DNA from: an uncultured Ramlibacter sp.
Lineage (GTDB): Bacteria > Pseudomonadota > Gammaproteobacteria > Burkholderiales > Burkholderiaceae_C
NCBI RefSeq assembly: GCF_936925435.1
Contig: NZ_CAKZHQ010000004.1
Span: 124,001 to 188,000, forward strand
Length of the DNA: 64,000 nucleotides
Direction: 5' to 3'
In this document: positions 1 to 8,001 of the stretch, one piece after another
Numbering within the stretch: the stretch's first letter is position 1
How the letters are laid out: each line of letters begins with the position of its first letter
Translations under genes and position numbers: made by a program
The notes under the pieces: generated by a model
What the model was told of the DNA's origin: nothing
The model's input: only the letters and a program-made list of their open reading frames with translations
The model's database searches: none

Positions 1-545
1 GGCACGCCGGCCACCGGCTCGTCCAGCAGCAGCACGCGCGGCTCGCAGGCCAGCGCAATGGCGATCTCCAGCAGGCGGCGCTTGCCGTAGGCCAGGTGCT
101 CGGTGCGCTGGTTCATCACCTCAGCCAGCCGGAACTGCTCGAGCAGCTGCAGGCAGCGCTCGGCCACGGCCTTGTCCGCGCCCAGCGGCTGCCACAGCTT
201 GGCGCCCAGGCCGCGCTGCTGCGAGACCACCATGGCCAGGGTTTCCAGCGGCGTCATGGAGTTGAACAGCTGGTTGATCTGGAAGGTGCGCACCATGCCG
301 CGGCGCACACGCTGGTACGGCGCCAGGCGGGTGATGTCCTGGCCTTCCAGCGTGATGATGCCCTCGGTGGGATCGAGCACGCCGGTCAGCAGGTTGATCA
401 AGGTGGTCTTGCCGGCGCCATTGGGGCCGATCAGCGCGTGGCGCGCGCCCTTGCGCAGGTTCAGCGTGACGTTGTTGGTGGCGGTGATGCCGCCGAAACG
501 CTTGACCAGGCCCTGGGCTGAAAGAACGATGTTGTTGTCGCTCAT
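1..545 (-). CDS. livG: Branched-chain-type ABC transporter ATPase (LivG), C-terminus cut by window edge
   Basis: Cytoplasmic ATPase of a LivKHMGF-type importer. Only the first 181 codons lie in the window. The start is the ATG at 545-543, overlapping the livM stop as ATGA, which implies translational coupling. Walker A (GPNGAGKTT) sits at about residues 40-48, the signature region (LAYGKRRLLEIA) near 150, and Walker B (VLLLDEP) just before the cut. The family normally runs to about 250 residues, and a livF partner would be expected outside the window. The substrate is probably an aromatic or organic acid rather than an amino acid, given vanAB nearby; that is inference. Confidence 0.95.
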   Translation of the reverse strand, partial: MSDNNIVLSAQGLVKRFGGITATNNVTLNLRKGARHALIGPNGAGKTTLINLLTGVLDPTEGIITLEGQDITRLAPYQRVRRGMVRTFQINQLFNSMTPLETLAMVVSQQRGLGAKLWQPLGADKAVAERCLQLLEQFRLAEVMNQRTEHLAYGKRRLLEIAIALACEPRVLLLDEPVAGV

Positions 546-1507
546 GCCTTGCCTCCCTTGCCGAACCAGGTCCAGGGCTTGAACAGGCGCTCGCGGCCCA
601 CCAGCACCAGCACCACCAGGAACAGGCCGATCCAGAAGGTCCAGTACTGCGGCGTGATCTGCGAGATCACGTCTTGCAGCAGCTTGAAGACCACGGCACC
701 GACGATGCCGCCGTACAGCCAGCCCACACCGCCGATCACCAGCATCAGCATGACGTCGGCCGAGCGGTGGAACTCCAGCACCTCGATGGAGGCGAAGCCG
801 GAGGTCTGCGTGAACAGGGCGCCGGCCGCGCCGGCCATGGCCGCGGCGATGGTGTAGACCGAGACCAGGCGGGCATGGACCGGGATGCCGATGGCCATGG
901 CGCGCAGGCGGTTGTCGCGGATGGCCTCCAGCGTCGCGCCGAAAGGCGAACGCACGATGCGCCGCGCCGCCAGGAACAGGACGAAGAGCACAGCCAGCGA
1001 GTAGTAGGCAGCCGTCTGGCCCGACAGGTCGAACTCGAACTTGCCCAACACGGGCGCGAACATCAGGCCCTGGATGCCGTCCATGCCGCCGGTGATCCAG
1101 TCGAGCTTGTTGGCCAGCTCGTACAGCAGCAGCGCGACGCCCAGCGTCACCATCAGGCGCGTCAGGTCCGTGCCGCGCAGCACGGTGAAGCTGGCCACAA
1201 GGCCCAGCAGCGCCGTCACGGCCATCGCCACCAGCAGGCCCAGATGCGGGTCGGGCATGACGTGCTTGCAAAACAGCGCGGCCGCGTAGGCGCCGACACC
1301 GAAGAAAGCCGTGTGGCCCAGCGAGACGATGCCACCGTAGCCCAGCACCAGGTCCAGCGAGACGGCGAACAGCGCCACATAGGCGATCTCGTTGATCATC
1401 AGGGCCTGGGAAGGCATCAGCGCGGGCGCGGCAAACGCCAGCAGCCACAGCACCGGCTCCCAGGGCCGGATGCGGTTGGCGCGCAAAAGGCTTTGTTGCG
1501 TGTCCAT
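542..1507 (-). CDS. livM: Branched-chain-type ABC permease LivM
   Basis: Inner-membrane permease of 321 residues, normal for LivM. It is hydrophobic throughout with about eight to nine predicted membrane spans, and carries the LivM-type segment GYGGIVSLGHTAFFGVGAYA near residues 56-75. It begins one base after the livH stop and overlaps livG by four bases, so receptor, livH, livM and livG form one minus-strand operon. It pairs with LivH as the translocation channel. Confidence 0.95.
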   Translation of the reverse strand: MDTQQSLLRANRIRPWEPVLWLLAFAAPALMPSQALMINEIAYVALFAVSLDLVLGYGGIVSLGHTAFFGVGAYAAALFCKHVMPDPHLGLLVAMAVTALLGLVASFTVLRGTDLTRLMVTLGVALLLYELANKLDWITGGMDGIQGLMFAPVLGKFEFDLSGQTAAYYSLAVLFVLFLAARRIVRSPFGATLEAIRDNRLRAMAIGIPVHARLVSVYTIAAAMAGAAGALFTQTSGFASIEVLEFHRSADVMLMLVIGGVGWLYGGIVGAVVFKLLQDVISQITPQYWTFWIGLFLVVLVLVGRERLFKPWTWFGKGGKA

Positions 1508-1508
1508 C

Positions 1509-2369
1509 TTATTTGCCCCCCTGGCGCACGAACAGGCCGTTGGGCCGCCACAGCAGGATGGCGATCATCAGCGCGTAGACGATGAAGGCTCCCATCTTGG
1601 GGATGTAGTACTTGCCGGCCACGTCAGCGATGCCCAGCAGCAGCGCCGCCAGCAGCGGACCGGTGATCGAGGACGTGCCGCCCACGGCCACCACGATCAG
1701 GAAATAGATCATGAATTTCAGGGGAAACGAGGGATCCAGGCCCAGCACCTCGGCGCCCAGCGCGCCGCCCAGGCCGGCCAGGCCGGAACCAAAGGCAAAG
1801 GTGGAGAGAAACACCACGTTGACGTTGATGCCCAGGCCGGCGGCCACGCGCTGGTCGTCCACCGAGGCGCGCAGGCGGCTGCCAAAGCGGGTGCGCGTCA
1901 GGATGAACTGCAGACCCACGGTGAGCGCGGCGCAGACGGCGATGATGAACAGCCGGTAGTGGCCCATGCCCAGCGAGCCGATCTCGGTGCGGCCCTTGAG
2001 CCAGGCCGGCAAATGGATGATCTGCTGCGAAGAACCCACGTAGTAGTCCACCGCGGCCACGGCCATGAAGACCAGGCCGATGGAGAACAGCACCTGGTCC
2101 AGGTGCGGCTTGTTGTACAGCGGCCGGTACAGGGTGCGCTCCAGCACCGCGCCCAGCAGGGCGGCGCCGGCAAAGGCGATGGGCAGGCACAGCAGGAAGG
2201 GCACGTCCAGGCGCTGCATCAGCAGCACCGTGATGTAGCCCCCCACCATGGCAAAGGCACCATGGGCCAGGTTGATGAAATTCATCAGGCCCATGGTCAC
2301 CGCCAGGCCGACGGCAAGAATGAACAGCAGCATGCCGTAGGCAACGCCGTCGAAAAGGATCGTCAACAT
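1509..2369 (-). CDS. livH: Branched-chain-type ABC permease LivH
   Basis: Second membrane subunit of the same importer, 286 residues with about eight predicted spans. The segment MGLMNFINLAHGAFAMVGGY (about residues 26-45) is characteristic of LivH. The gene follows the receptor gene after a 108-base gap that contains a repeat element, and sits directly before livM. Nothing in the sequence fixes the substrate. Confidence 0.95.
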   Translation of the reverse strand: MLTILFDGVAYGMLLFILAVGLAVTMGLMNFINLAHGAFAMVGGYITVLLMQRLDVPFLLCLPIAFAGAALLGAVLERTLYRPLYNKPHLDQVLFSIGLVFMAVAAVDYYVGSSQQIIHLPAWLKGRTEIGSLGMGHYRLFIIAVCAALTVGLQFILTRTRFGSRLRASVDDQRVAAGLGINVNVVFLSTFAFGSGLAGLGGALGAEVLGLDPSFPLKFMIYFLIVVAVGGTSSITGPLLAALLLGIADVAGKYYIPKMGAFIVYALMIAILLWRPNGLFVRQGGK

Positions 2370-2406
2370 GAAGATGGGGGGAGTTCTACCAGGGACACCG
2401 CGGATC

Positions 2407-2474
2407 CGGCTTCGCCGGGCCGCTGGTGTCGCCCCCTGAGGGGGAGGCGACGCGCAGCGGCGCTTCGGGGGGGA
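2407..2474. repeat. Burkholderiales-type intergenic repeat (CCCCCTGAGGGGG family)
   Basis: The gap between the receptor gene and livH holds a GC-rich segment with the palindromic core CCCCCTGAGGGGG followed by GCGACGCGCAGCGG and CTTCGGGGGGG. I recognise this layout from short dispersed intergenic repeats in Comamonadaceae genomes. It can fold into a stem-loop and may act as an mRNA processing or stabilising element that leaves receptor mRNA in excess over the permeases. Confidence 0.7.
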
Positions 2475-2477
2475 GTC

Positions 2478-3650
2478 TTATTTTGTCTTGCCCGGGTCCT
2501 TGACGTCCTTGATGACGTCAAATTCCACATTCCACAACTGGCCGTCCTTCTTCTCGACCTTGCGCAGGTAGATGTTCTGCACGACGTCGCGGGTCTGGGC
2601 GTCGATGAAGATCGGACCGCGCGGGCTTTCGAAGATCTGGCCCTTCATGGCGCCCAGCAGGGCCTCGCCGCCGCCCTTGCCGCCGGTCTTCTTGAGCGCT
2701 TCGTAGATCACGCGCATGCCGTCATAGCCGCCCACGGCCATGAAGTTGGGGCGCAGGTTCTTGTTGGCCTTCTGGAACTCGGCGACGAACTTCTTGTTGG
2801 CCGGCGAGGGGTGGAAGGTGGAGTAGTGGTGCGAGGTGACCACGCCCAGGGCCACGTCGCCCATGTCGTTGAGTTGATCGTCATCGGTCACGTCGCCGGT
2901 GCCGATCAGCTTGATGCCGGCCTTGTCCATGCCGCGCTCGCCGAACTGCTTCATCACGGCGGCGCCGGCGCCCGAGGGCACGAAGACGAACAGCGCGTCG
3001 GGCTTGAGGTCGCGCACCTTCTGCAGGAAGGGGGCGAAGTCCGGGCTCATCAGCGGCACGCGCAGCGACTCCACCACCTTGCCGCCGTTGAACAGGAAGC
3101 GGTCCTTGAAGTACTTCTCGGCGTCCAGGCCGGGACCGTAGTCGGACACCAGGGTGACGACGGTCTTGATGCCGTTCTTGGGTGCCCAGTCGGCCAGGCC
3201 CACCGAGGCCTGGGGCAGGGTGAAGCTGGTGCGCACGATGAAGGGCGAGGCTTCGGTGATGCTGGAGGTGGCGGCGGCCATCACCACCAGCGGCGTCTTG
3301 GATTGCGTGGCGATGGGGGCGACGGCCAGGGCCGAGGGCGTGATGCCCATGCCGGCCAGCACGTTGACCTTGTCGTTGACGGCCAGTTCCTGCGCCAGGC
3401 GGCGGGTGTTGGCCGGCACGCTGCCGTCGTCCTTGAGGATCAGTTGCACCTTCTTGCCGGCGACGGTGTCGCCGTTTTGCGCCATGTACAGGCGGGCTGC
3501 GGCCTCGATCTGGCGGCCGGTGCTGGCCTGCTGGCCGGTCATCGGCAGGATCAGGCCGATCTTGAAGACGTTGTCCTGGGCCAACGCAAGGCCGCCGGTT
3601 GACAGCATGGTGGCGGCAACGGCTGCCTGAATGAACGTTCTCTTGTGCAT
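2478..3650 (-). CDS. ABC transporter substrate-binding protein (LivK/Peripla_BP_6 type)
   Basis: Periplasmic receptor of 390 residues for the livHMG system. The start at 3650 is chosen because GGAGACC stands just upstream and a signal peptide begins there, with a likely cut after LSTGGLALA (about residue 24). The mature start VFKIGLILPMTGQQASTGRQ is typical of type I periplasmic binding proteins. Distant relatives bind aromatic acids, and the adjacent vanillate genes make such a ligand plausible. Upstream lies a 282-base gap shared with a divergent second receptor gene. Confidence 0.92.
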   Translation of the reverse strand: MHKRTFIQAAVAATMLSTGGLALAQDNVFKIGLILPMTGQQASTGRQIEAAARLYMAQNGDTVAGKKVQLILKDDGSVPANTRRLAQELAVNDKVNVLAGMGITPSALAVAPIATQSKTPLVVMAAATSSITEASPFIVRTSFTLPQASVGLADWAPKNGIKTVVTLVSDYGPGLDAEKYFKDRFLFNGGKVVESLRVPLMSPDFAPFLQKVRDLKPDALFVFVPSGAGAAVMKQFGERGMDKAGIKLIGTGDVTDDDQLNDMGDVALGVVTSHHYSTFHPSPANKKFVAEFQKANKNLRPNFMAVGGYDGMRVIYEALKKTGGKGGGEALLGAMKGQIFESPRGPIFIDAQTRDVVQNIYLRKVEKKDGQLWNVEFDVIKDVKDPGKTK

Positions 3651-3800
3651 GGCGGTCTCCAAATCAAGTGTTGGCAAGGCGCAAGGCGGCGCGCAGGCGC
3701 GCGCCCCCGGAAGGAATCCGCGATTCTCAGCCCGCACCTTGAGGATGCAAAGCCCTGCCGCGGACTATCAGCTATCTGATTTTGCTATGGAAGTCCTTCA

Positions 3801-3810
3801 GTTATATAAC
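3801..3810. promoter_or_regulatory. Palindrome GTTATATAAC in the divergent receptor promoter region
   Basis: The 282-base gap between the two divergently transcribed receptor genes contains the perfect ten-base palindrome GTTATATAAC and nearby AT-rich stretches, in contrast to the GC-rich surroundings. It could be an operator or part of a promoter. No regulator can be assigned. Confidence 0.3.
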
Positions 3811-3932
3811 GGATAGCCGGTCGCTCACTGGCTCCACGCTGACGCGGCATGGACAGCTCAGCCGCATCTAGTTATTCTTTGTAAACATCCCGCTGACTCC
3901 GGGGCACAAAAAAGAACCGAAGGACTCTCTCT

Positions 3933-5060
3933 ATGACTTCGCTGCTGCGCAAGCTGCTGCTCGCCTCCCTTTTTGCCAGCTTCGCCGGCGCCGGCCTGGC
4001 CGACGTCGTGATCGGCCAGGTCGGCCCCTTCACCGTGATCCCGGTGCCCGACGCCCCGGAAATCAACCAGGGCATCAAGGCCTACGTGGCCCAGGTCAAC
4101 AAGGCCGGCGGCGTGCGCGGCCACAAGCTGGACTTTTTCGAGCTGGACGACCGCTACAGCGGCGACGGCTTCGCCGAGCAGTTCAACAAGGCAATGGAAC
4201 GCAAGCCGGTCGCCCTGCTCTCGCCCATCGGTTCCAACGCCCTCAAGCGCCTGCTCGACGACAAGCTGCTGGACACCTCCCCCGTGCTGGTGATGAACGC
4301 CATCCCCGGCGCCGAAAGCTTCCGCAGCCCAGGCCACCCCAAGCTGTTCCACATCCGCGCCGGCGACAAGCAGCAGATCGAGAAGATCATCACCCACATG
4401 CGCACCCTGGGCATGACCAAGGTGGGCGTGCTGTTCCAGGACCTGGGCATAGGCATCTCGGGCATGGCCATGGCGCAGGCCTCGGCCAGCAGCGTGGCCG
4501 GCCTGGAGCTCAAGGGCGTCAAGTCCGCCCCCGAACCGGCGCCGCTGGCGGCCGCTGCCCAGCAGATCAGCGCCATGGGCGTGCAGGCCGTACTGGTGAT
4601 CGGCGCGCCGCGCTTCATGGCCGACGGCGTCGCCGCCCTGCGCAAGGCCGGCGTCCCGCAGTCGCTGTTCGTGCTGTCGTATGTGCCGGCCGGCCTGATC
4701 GTCAAGCTCGCCGGCCCGGAAGGCGCGCGCGGCGTTGGCATCGCCCAGACCTTCCCCAACCCGAACGGCAAGACCCTGCCCCTGCACCGGGAGTTCGAGG
4801 CTGCCATGAAGGCCGCCTTCCCGTCCGTCCAGGTCTACACGCCCTTCCAGCTGGAAGGCTACCTCTCGGCCCGCACCATCGGCGAGGCCATCCGGCGCAA
4901 CAAGGAAAGCCAGCCCACCGCCGCCGGCCTGGCGGCCACGCTGGGCTCCATGGGCGAGATCGACTTCGGCGGCTACCGCGTCGACTTCAGCAAGGGCCCT
5001 GTGGGCAGCCGCTGGGTGGACATCGGCGTGATCGGCAGCGACGGCAAGCTGCGGTATTGA
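3933..5060 (+). CDS. Second ABC transporter substrate-binding protein (Peripla_BP_6 type)
   Basis: Exported receptor of 375 residues with a signal peptide ending near FAGAGLA (residue 23), then DVVIGQVGPF as the first strand of a type I binding fold. It is divergent from the livHMG operon and ends four bases from the convergent gntR gene. No permease follows it, so it probably shares the LivHMG channel with the other receptor or has another role such as sensing. Sequence similarity between the two receptors is only general. Confidence 0.9.
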   Translation: MTSLLRKLLLASLFASFAGAGLADVVIGQVGPFTVIPVPDAPEINQGIKAYVAQVNKAGGVRGHKLDFFELDDRYSGDGFAEQFNKAMERKPVALLSPIGSNALKRLLDDKLLDTSPVLVMNAIPGAESFRSPGHPKLFHIRAGDKQQIEKIITHMRTLGMTKVGVLFQDLGIGISGMAMAQASASSVAGLELKGVKSAPEPAPLAAAAQQISAMGVQAVLVIGAPRFMADGVAALRKAGVPQSLFVLSYVPAGLIVKLAGPEGARGVGIAQTFPNPNGKTLPLHREFEAAMKAAFPSVQVYTPFQLEGYLSARTIGEAIRRNKESQPTAAGLAATLGSMGEIDFGGYRVDFSKGPVGSRWVDIGVIGSDGKLRY

Positions 5061-5063
5061 CAT

Positions 5064-5825
5064 TCAACCAACCTGGCGGATCAGCCGCACCGCCGGCATC
5101 CGCTCCAGGTTGGCGCCTTGCACCGCGTCGCGCAGGTTCCGCTGGGCGATGCGCGAATGCTCGCGCATGATGGCCTCGGCGCGCGTCCCTTCGCGGCGCG
5201 CGATCGCATCGAGCACCTGGCGGTGCTGGTGCTGGGCCACGACCAGCATGTCGCGCGCCTGCGGTGAATTGGCCTGCAGCACGACAAAGGCCGAAGGCGA
5301 GGCAAACGGCAGATTGACCACCCGCTCCAGCTCACGCGCGATCACCGTCCCGCCCGCCATCCCCGCCAGCAGGGTGTGGAACATCTGGTTCAGGCTGACG
5401 TAGCGCGTGAAAGCCTCGTCATCCAGCGCGCTCTGGCGCAGCACCGCGTCAACCGCATCCAGGCAGGCGCCGGCCTCGTCCAGCACGGCCTCCGGCACGC
5501 CGCGCTCGGCCGCCAGCCGCGCCGCCAGGCCTTCGACCGTGCCGCGCAACTCGATCGCATCGGCCACGTCCTGCTCCGAGAAGATGCGCACCGCGTAGCC
5601 GCCGCTGGCCAGGGCCTGCAGCAAGCCCTCCTGCTCCAGCCGCATCAGGGCCGCGCGGATGGGCGTGCGCGACATGCCCAGCTTGTCGACGATGGCCAGT
5701 TCGGCGATGCGGCTGCCGCCGGGCAACTCGCCGGCCAGGATCATTTCGCGCAGCCGCAGCTGGGCCTTCACTGCCTGGGAGGCACCGGCGTCGCCGGCTT
5801 CGGCATCAACAGGGATGGTGGTCAT
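5064..5825 (-). CDS. GntR-family repressor (FCD subfamily), likely regulator of vanAB
   Basis: DNA-binding regulator of 253 residues. An N-terminal winged helix-turn-helix (about residues 20-85, including KLGMSRTPIRAALMRLEQEG) is followed by an all-helical FCD effector domain. The start at 5825 is preferred over an ATG seven codons upstream, because AAGG lies six bases before it and the upstream ATG sits inside a putative operator. The gene is divergent from vanA, and both promoters carry CTGTATACA. Repression relieved by vanillate, as with VanR proteins, is the likely role; the ligand is inferred. Confidence 0.88.
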   Translation of the reverse strand: MTTIPVDAEAGDAGASQAVKAQLRLREMILAGELPGGSRIAELAIVDKLGMSRTPIRAALMRLEQEGLLQALASGGYAVRIFSEQDVADAIELRGTVEGLAARLAAERGVPEAVLDEAGACLDAVDAVLRQSALDDEAFTRYVSLNQMFHTLLAGMAGGTVIARELERVVNLPFASPSAFVVLQANSPQARDMLVVAQHQHRQVLDAIARREGTRAEAIMREHSRIAQRNLRDAVQGANLERMPAVRLIRQVG

Positions 5826-5836
5826 GGGCGGCCTTG

Positions 5837-5846
5837 CTGTATACAT
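5837..5846. promoter_or_regulatory. Putative GntR operator 1 (CTGTATACAT)
   Basis: TGTATACA at 5838-5845 is a perfect eight-base palindrome. It lies just before the gntR start and downstream of a plausible minus-strand promoter (-35 TTGCTT, -10 TATATT at 5857-5862, spacing 18). Binding here would block gntR transcription. The same sequence recurs 96 bases away upstream of vanA. Confidence 0.6.
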
Positions 5847-5932
5847 ACTTCAAAGGAATATAACTACATTGCATTCATTCAAGCAAGTGATTTGGCTTGA
5901 ATCCGGGTTTATGGCAAACTTCGTGGCGTTTC

Positions 5933-5942
5933 CTGTATACAG
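5933..5942. promoter_or_regulatory. Putative GntR operator 2 (CTGTATACAG)
   Basis: Perfect ten-base palindrome ending 12 bases before the vanA start. It shares the nine-base core CTGTATACA with the site at 5837-5846. Its position fits a repressor that blocks vanAB transcription or initiation. The centre-to-centre distance of 96 bases would allow looping. Confidence 0.6.
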
Positions 5943-5954
5943 AAAGTCCACGCC

Positions 5955-6986
5955 ATGTTCCCGAAAAACACCTGGTATGTCGCCTGCACCCCCAACGAAA
6001 TCGACGACAAGCCGCTGGGCCGCAAGATCTGCGGCGAGGCCATCGTCTTCTACCGCGGCGCCGACGGCCAGGTCGCGGCTCTGGAAGACTTCTGCCCCCA
6101 CCGCGGCGCCCAGCTCTCCCTGGGCACGGTCTGCGAAGGCAAGCTGGTTTGCGGCTACCACGGCCTGGTGATGGGTTGCGACGGCAAGACCGTGTCCATG
6201 CCCGGCCAGCGCGTGGGCGGCTTTCCCGCCATCCGCAGCTTCCCGGTGGTGGAGCGCTACGGCTTCATCTGGGTCTGGACCGGTGACGCGGCCCTGGCCG
6301 AGCCGGCCAAGATCCACCACCTGGAGTGGGCCGACAATCCGGCCTGGGCCTATGCCGGCGGCCTGTACCACATCCACTGCGACTACCGCCTGATGATCGA
6401 CAACCTGATGGACCTGACGCACGAGACCTATGTGCACACCACCAGCATCGGCCAGAAGGAGATCGACGAGGCGCCGGTGTCGACCAAGACCGAGGGCGAG
6501 CAGGTCGTCACCAGCCGCTACATGGAGAACGTGATGGCGCCGCCGTTCTGGCGCGCCAACCTGCGCGGCAACAACCTGGCCGACGACGTGCCGGTGGACC
6601 GCTGGCAGGTCTGCCGCTTCACGCCGCCCAGCCACATCATGATCGAGGTGGGCGTGGCCCACGCCGGCAAGGGCGGCTACAACGCCGACCCCAAGGACAA
6701 GGTGCACAGCATCGTGGTGGACTTCATCACGCCCGAAACCGAGACCTCGATGTGGTACTTCTGGGGCATGGCGCGCAACTTCAATCCCAAGGACAAGGCC
6801 TTGACGGCGCAGATCCGCGAAGGCCAGGCCAAGGTCTTTGCCGAAGACACGGCGGTGCTGGAAGCGCAGCAGCGCAACCTCAGCAAGCACCCGGGGCGCA
6901 AGCTGTTGATGCTCAACATCGACGCCGGCGGCGTGCAGTCGCGCCGCATCCTGGACAAAATGATCGCCCAGGAACAAGGAGCCTGA
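5955..6986 (+). CDS. vanA: Vanillate O-demethylase oxygenase subunit VanA
   Basis: Rieske non-haem iron oxygenase of 343 residues that demethylates vanillate to protocatechuate with release of formaldehyde. The Rieske [2Fe-2S] ligands C47, H49, C66 and H69 lie in CPHRG and CGYHG. The mononuclear iron site is D153, H156 and H161 in DLTHETYVH. The opening MFPKNTWYVACTPNEIDDKP and the segment LMIDNLMDLTHETYVH closely match known VanA proteins. The gene is followed five bases later by vanB. Confidence 0.95.
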   Translation: MFPKNTWYVACTPNEIDDKPLGRKICGEAIVFYRGADGQVAALEDFCPHRGAQLSLGTVCEGKLVCGYHGLVMGCDGKTVSMPGQRVGGFPAIRSFPVVERYGFIWVWTGDAALAEPAKIHHLEWADNPAWAYAGGLYHIHCDYRLMIDNLMDLTHETYVHTTSIGQKEIDEAPVSTKTEGEQVVTSRYMENVMAPPFWRANLRGNNLADDVPVDRWQVCRFTPPSHIMIEVGVAHAGKGGYNADPKDKVHSIVVDFITPETETSMWYFWGMARNFNPKDKALTAQIREGQAKVFAEDTAVLEAQQRNLSKHPGRKLLMLNIDAGGVQSRRILDKMIAQEQGA

Positions 6987-6991
6987 AGGCC

Positions 6992-7948
6992 ATGGAAAAA
7001 CTCGAAGTCCGCGTCGTGCGCAAGCACACGGAAGCGCAAGACATCACCAGCTTCGAGCTGGCCCGCCCCGACGGCGCGCCCCTGCCGGCCTTTGGCGCTG
7101 GCTCGCACATTGACGTGCAGGTGCCCGGCGGCCTGACGCGCCAGTACTCGCTGTGCAACGACTCGGTCGAGCAGCACCGCTACCGCATCGCCGTGCTGCG
7201 CGACCCGGCCTCGCGCGGCGGCTCGGTCGCCATGCACGATGCGCTGAGCGAAGGCGACCTGCTGCACATCAGCGAGCCCAAGAACCATTTCCCGCTGCAG
7301 CAGGCCCAGCGCAGCCTGCTGTTTGCCGGCGGCATCGGCGTCACGCCCCTGCTGTGCATGGCGCAGCGCCTGTCCACCCTGGGCGCCGACTTCGCCCTGC
7401 ACTACTGCGCCCGCGCGCCCGAGCGCACGGCCTTCCGCGAAGAGATCGCTGCCTCGGCCTTTGCCGCCAAGGTGCACTTCCACTTCGACAGCGGCGCACC
7501 CGAGCAGAAGCTGGACCTGGCCAGCCTGATCGCCAAGCCCGAGGCCGGCACGCATCTGTATGTCTGCGGCCCCTCGGGCTTCATCGCCCATGTGGTGGAC
7601 ACGGCCAAGGCCCAGGGCTGGCCGGCCGCGCAGATCCACCTGGAGTACTTCGGCGCGGCGCCGCAGGACACCTCGGCCGACGGCAGCTTCGAGGTGCGCA
7701 TCGCCAGCACCGGCAAGAGCTGCACCGTGCCCAAGGACCAGACCATCGTGCAGGCGCTGGAGGCCCAGGGCATCGAGATCCTGACCTCCTGCGAGCAGGG
7801 CGTGTGCGGCACCTGCATCACCCGTGTGCTGGAGGGCCAGATCGACCACCGCGACATGTATTTCACCGACGAGGAGAAGGCCAGGAACGACCAGTTCACA
7901 CCCTGCTGCTCGCGCTCGCTCTCGCCCGTGCTGGTGCTCGATCTTTAG
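6992..7948 (+). CDS. vanB: Vanillate O-demethylase reductase subunit VanB
   Basis: Reductase of 318 residues that passes electrons from NAD(P)H to VanA. It has an FMN-binding RQYSL (50-54), a nucleotide-binding GGIGVTPL (113-120) and VCGPSGF (191-197), and a C-terminal plant-type [2Fe-2S] domain with C267, C272, C275 and C305. This domain order is that of class IA phthalate-dioxygenase-type reductases. The ATG at 6992 follows GGAACAAGGAG closely behind vanA, so both are in one operon. Confidence 0.95.
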   Translation: MEKLEVRVVRKHTEAQDITSFELARPDGAPLPAFGAGSHIDVQVPGGLTRQYSLCNDSVEQHRYRIAVLRDPASRGGSVAMHDALSEGDLLHISEPKNHFPLQQAQRSLLFAGGIGVTPLLCMAQRLSTLGADFALHYCARAPERTAFREEIAASAFAAKVHFHFDSGAPEQKLDLASLIAKPEAGTHLYVCGPSGFIAHVVDTAKAQGWPAAQIHLEYFGAAPQDTSADGSFEVRIASTGKSCTVPKDQTIVQALEAQGIEILTSCEQGVCGTCITRVLEGQIDHRDMYFTDEEKARNDQFTPCCSRSLSPVLVLDL

Positions 7949-8001
7949 CTACCATTTGCGCCTGCCCTGTTTTCTCCCAACAACGACCCGAGGACACATC
8001 C

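Noticed and set aside
1392..3602. A 736-codon plus-strand open frame opposite livH and the receptor gene
   Set aside because: Low-complexity His/Gln/Ala-rich antisense frame. The minus-strand genes have signal peptides, ribosome binding sites and known motifs.
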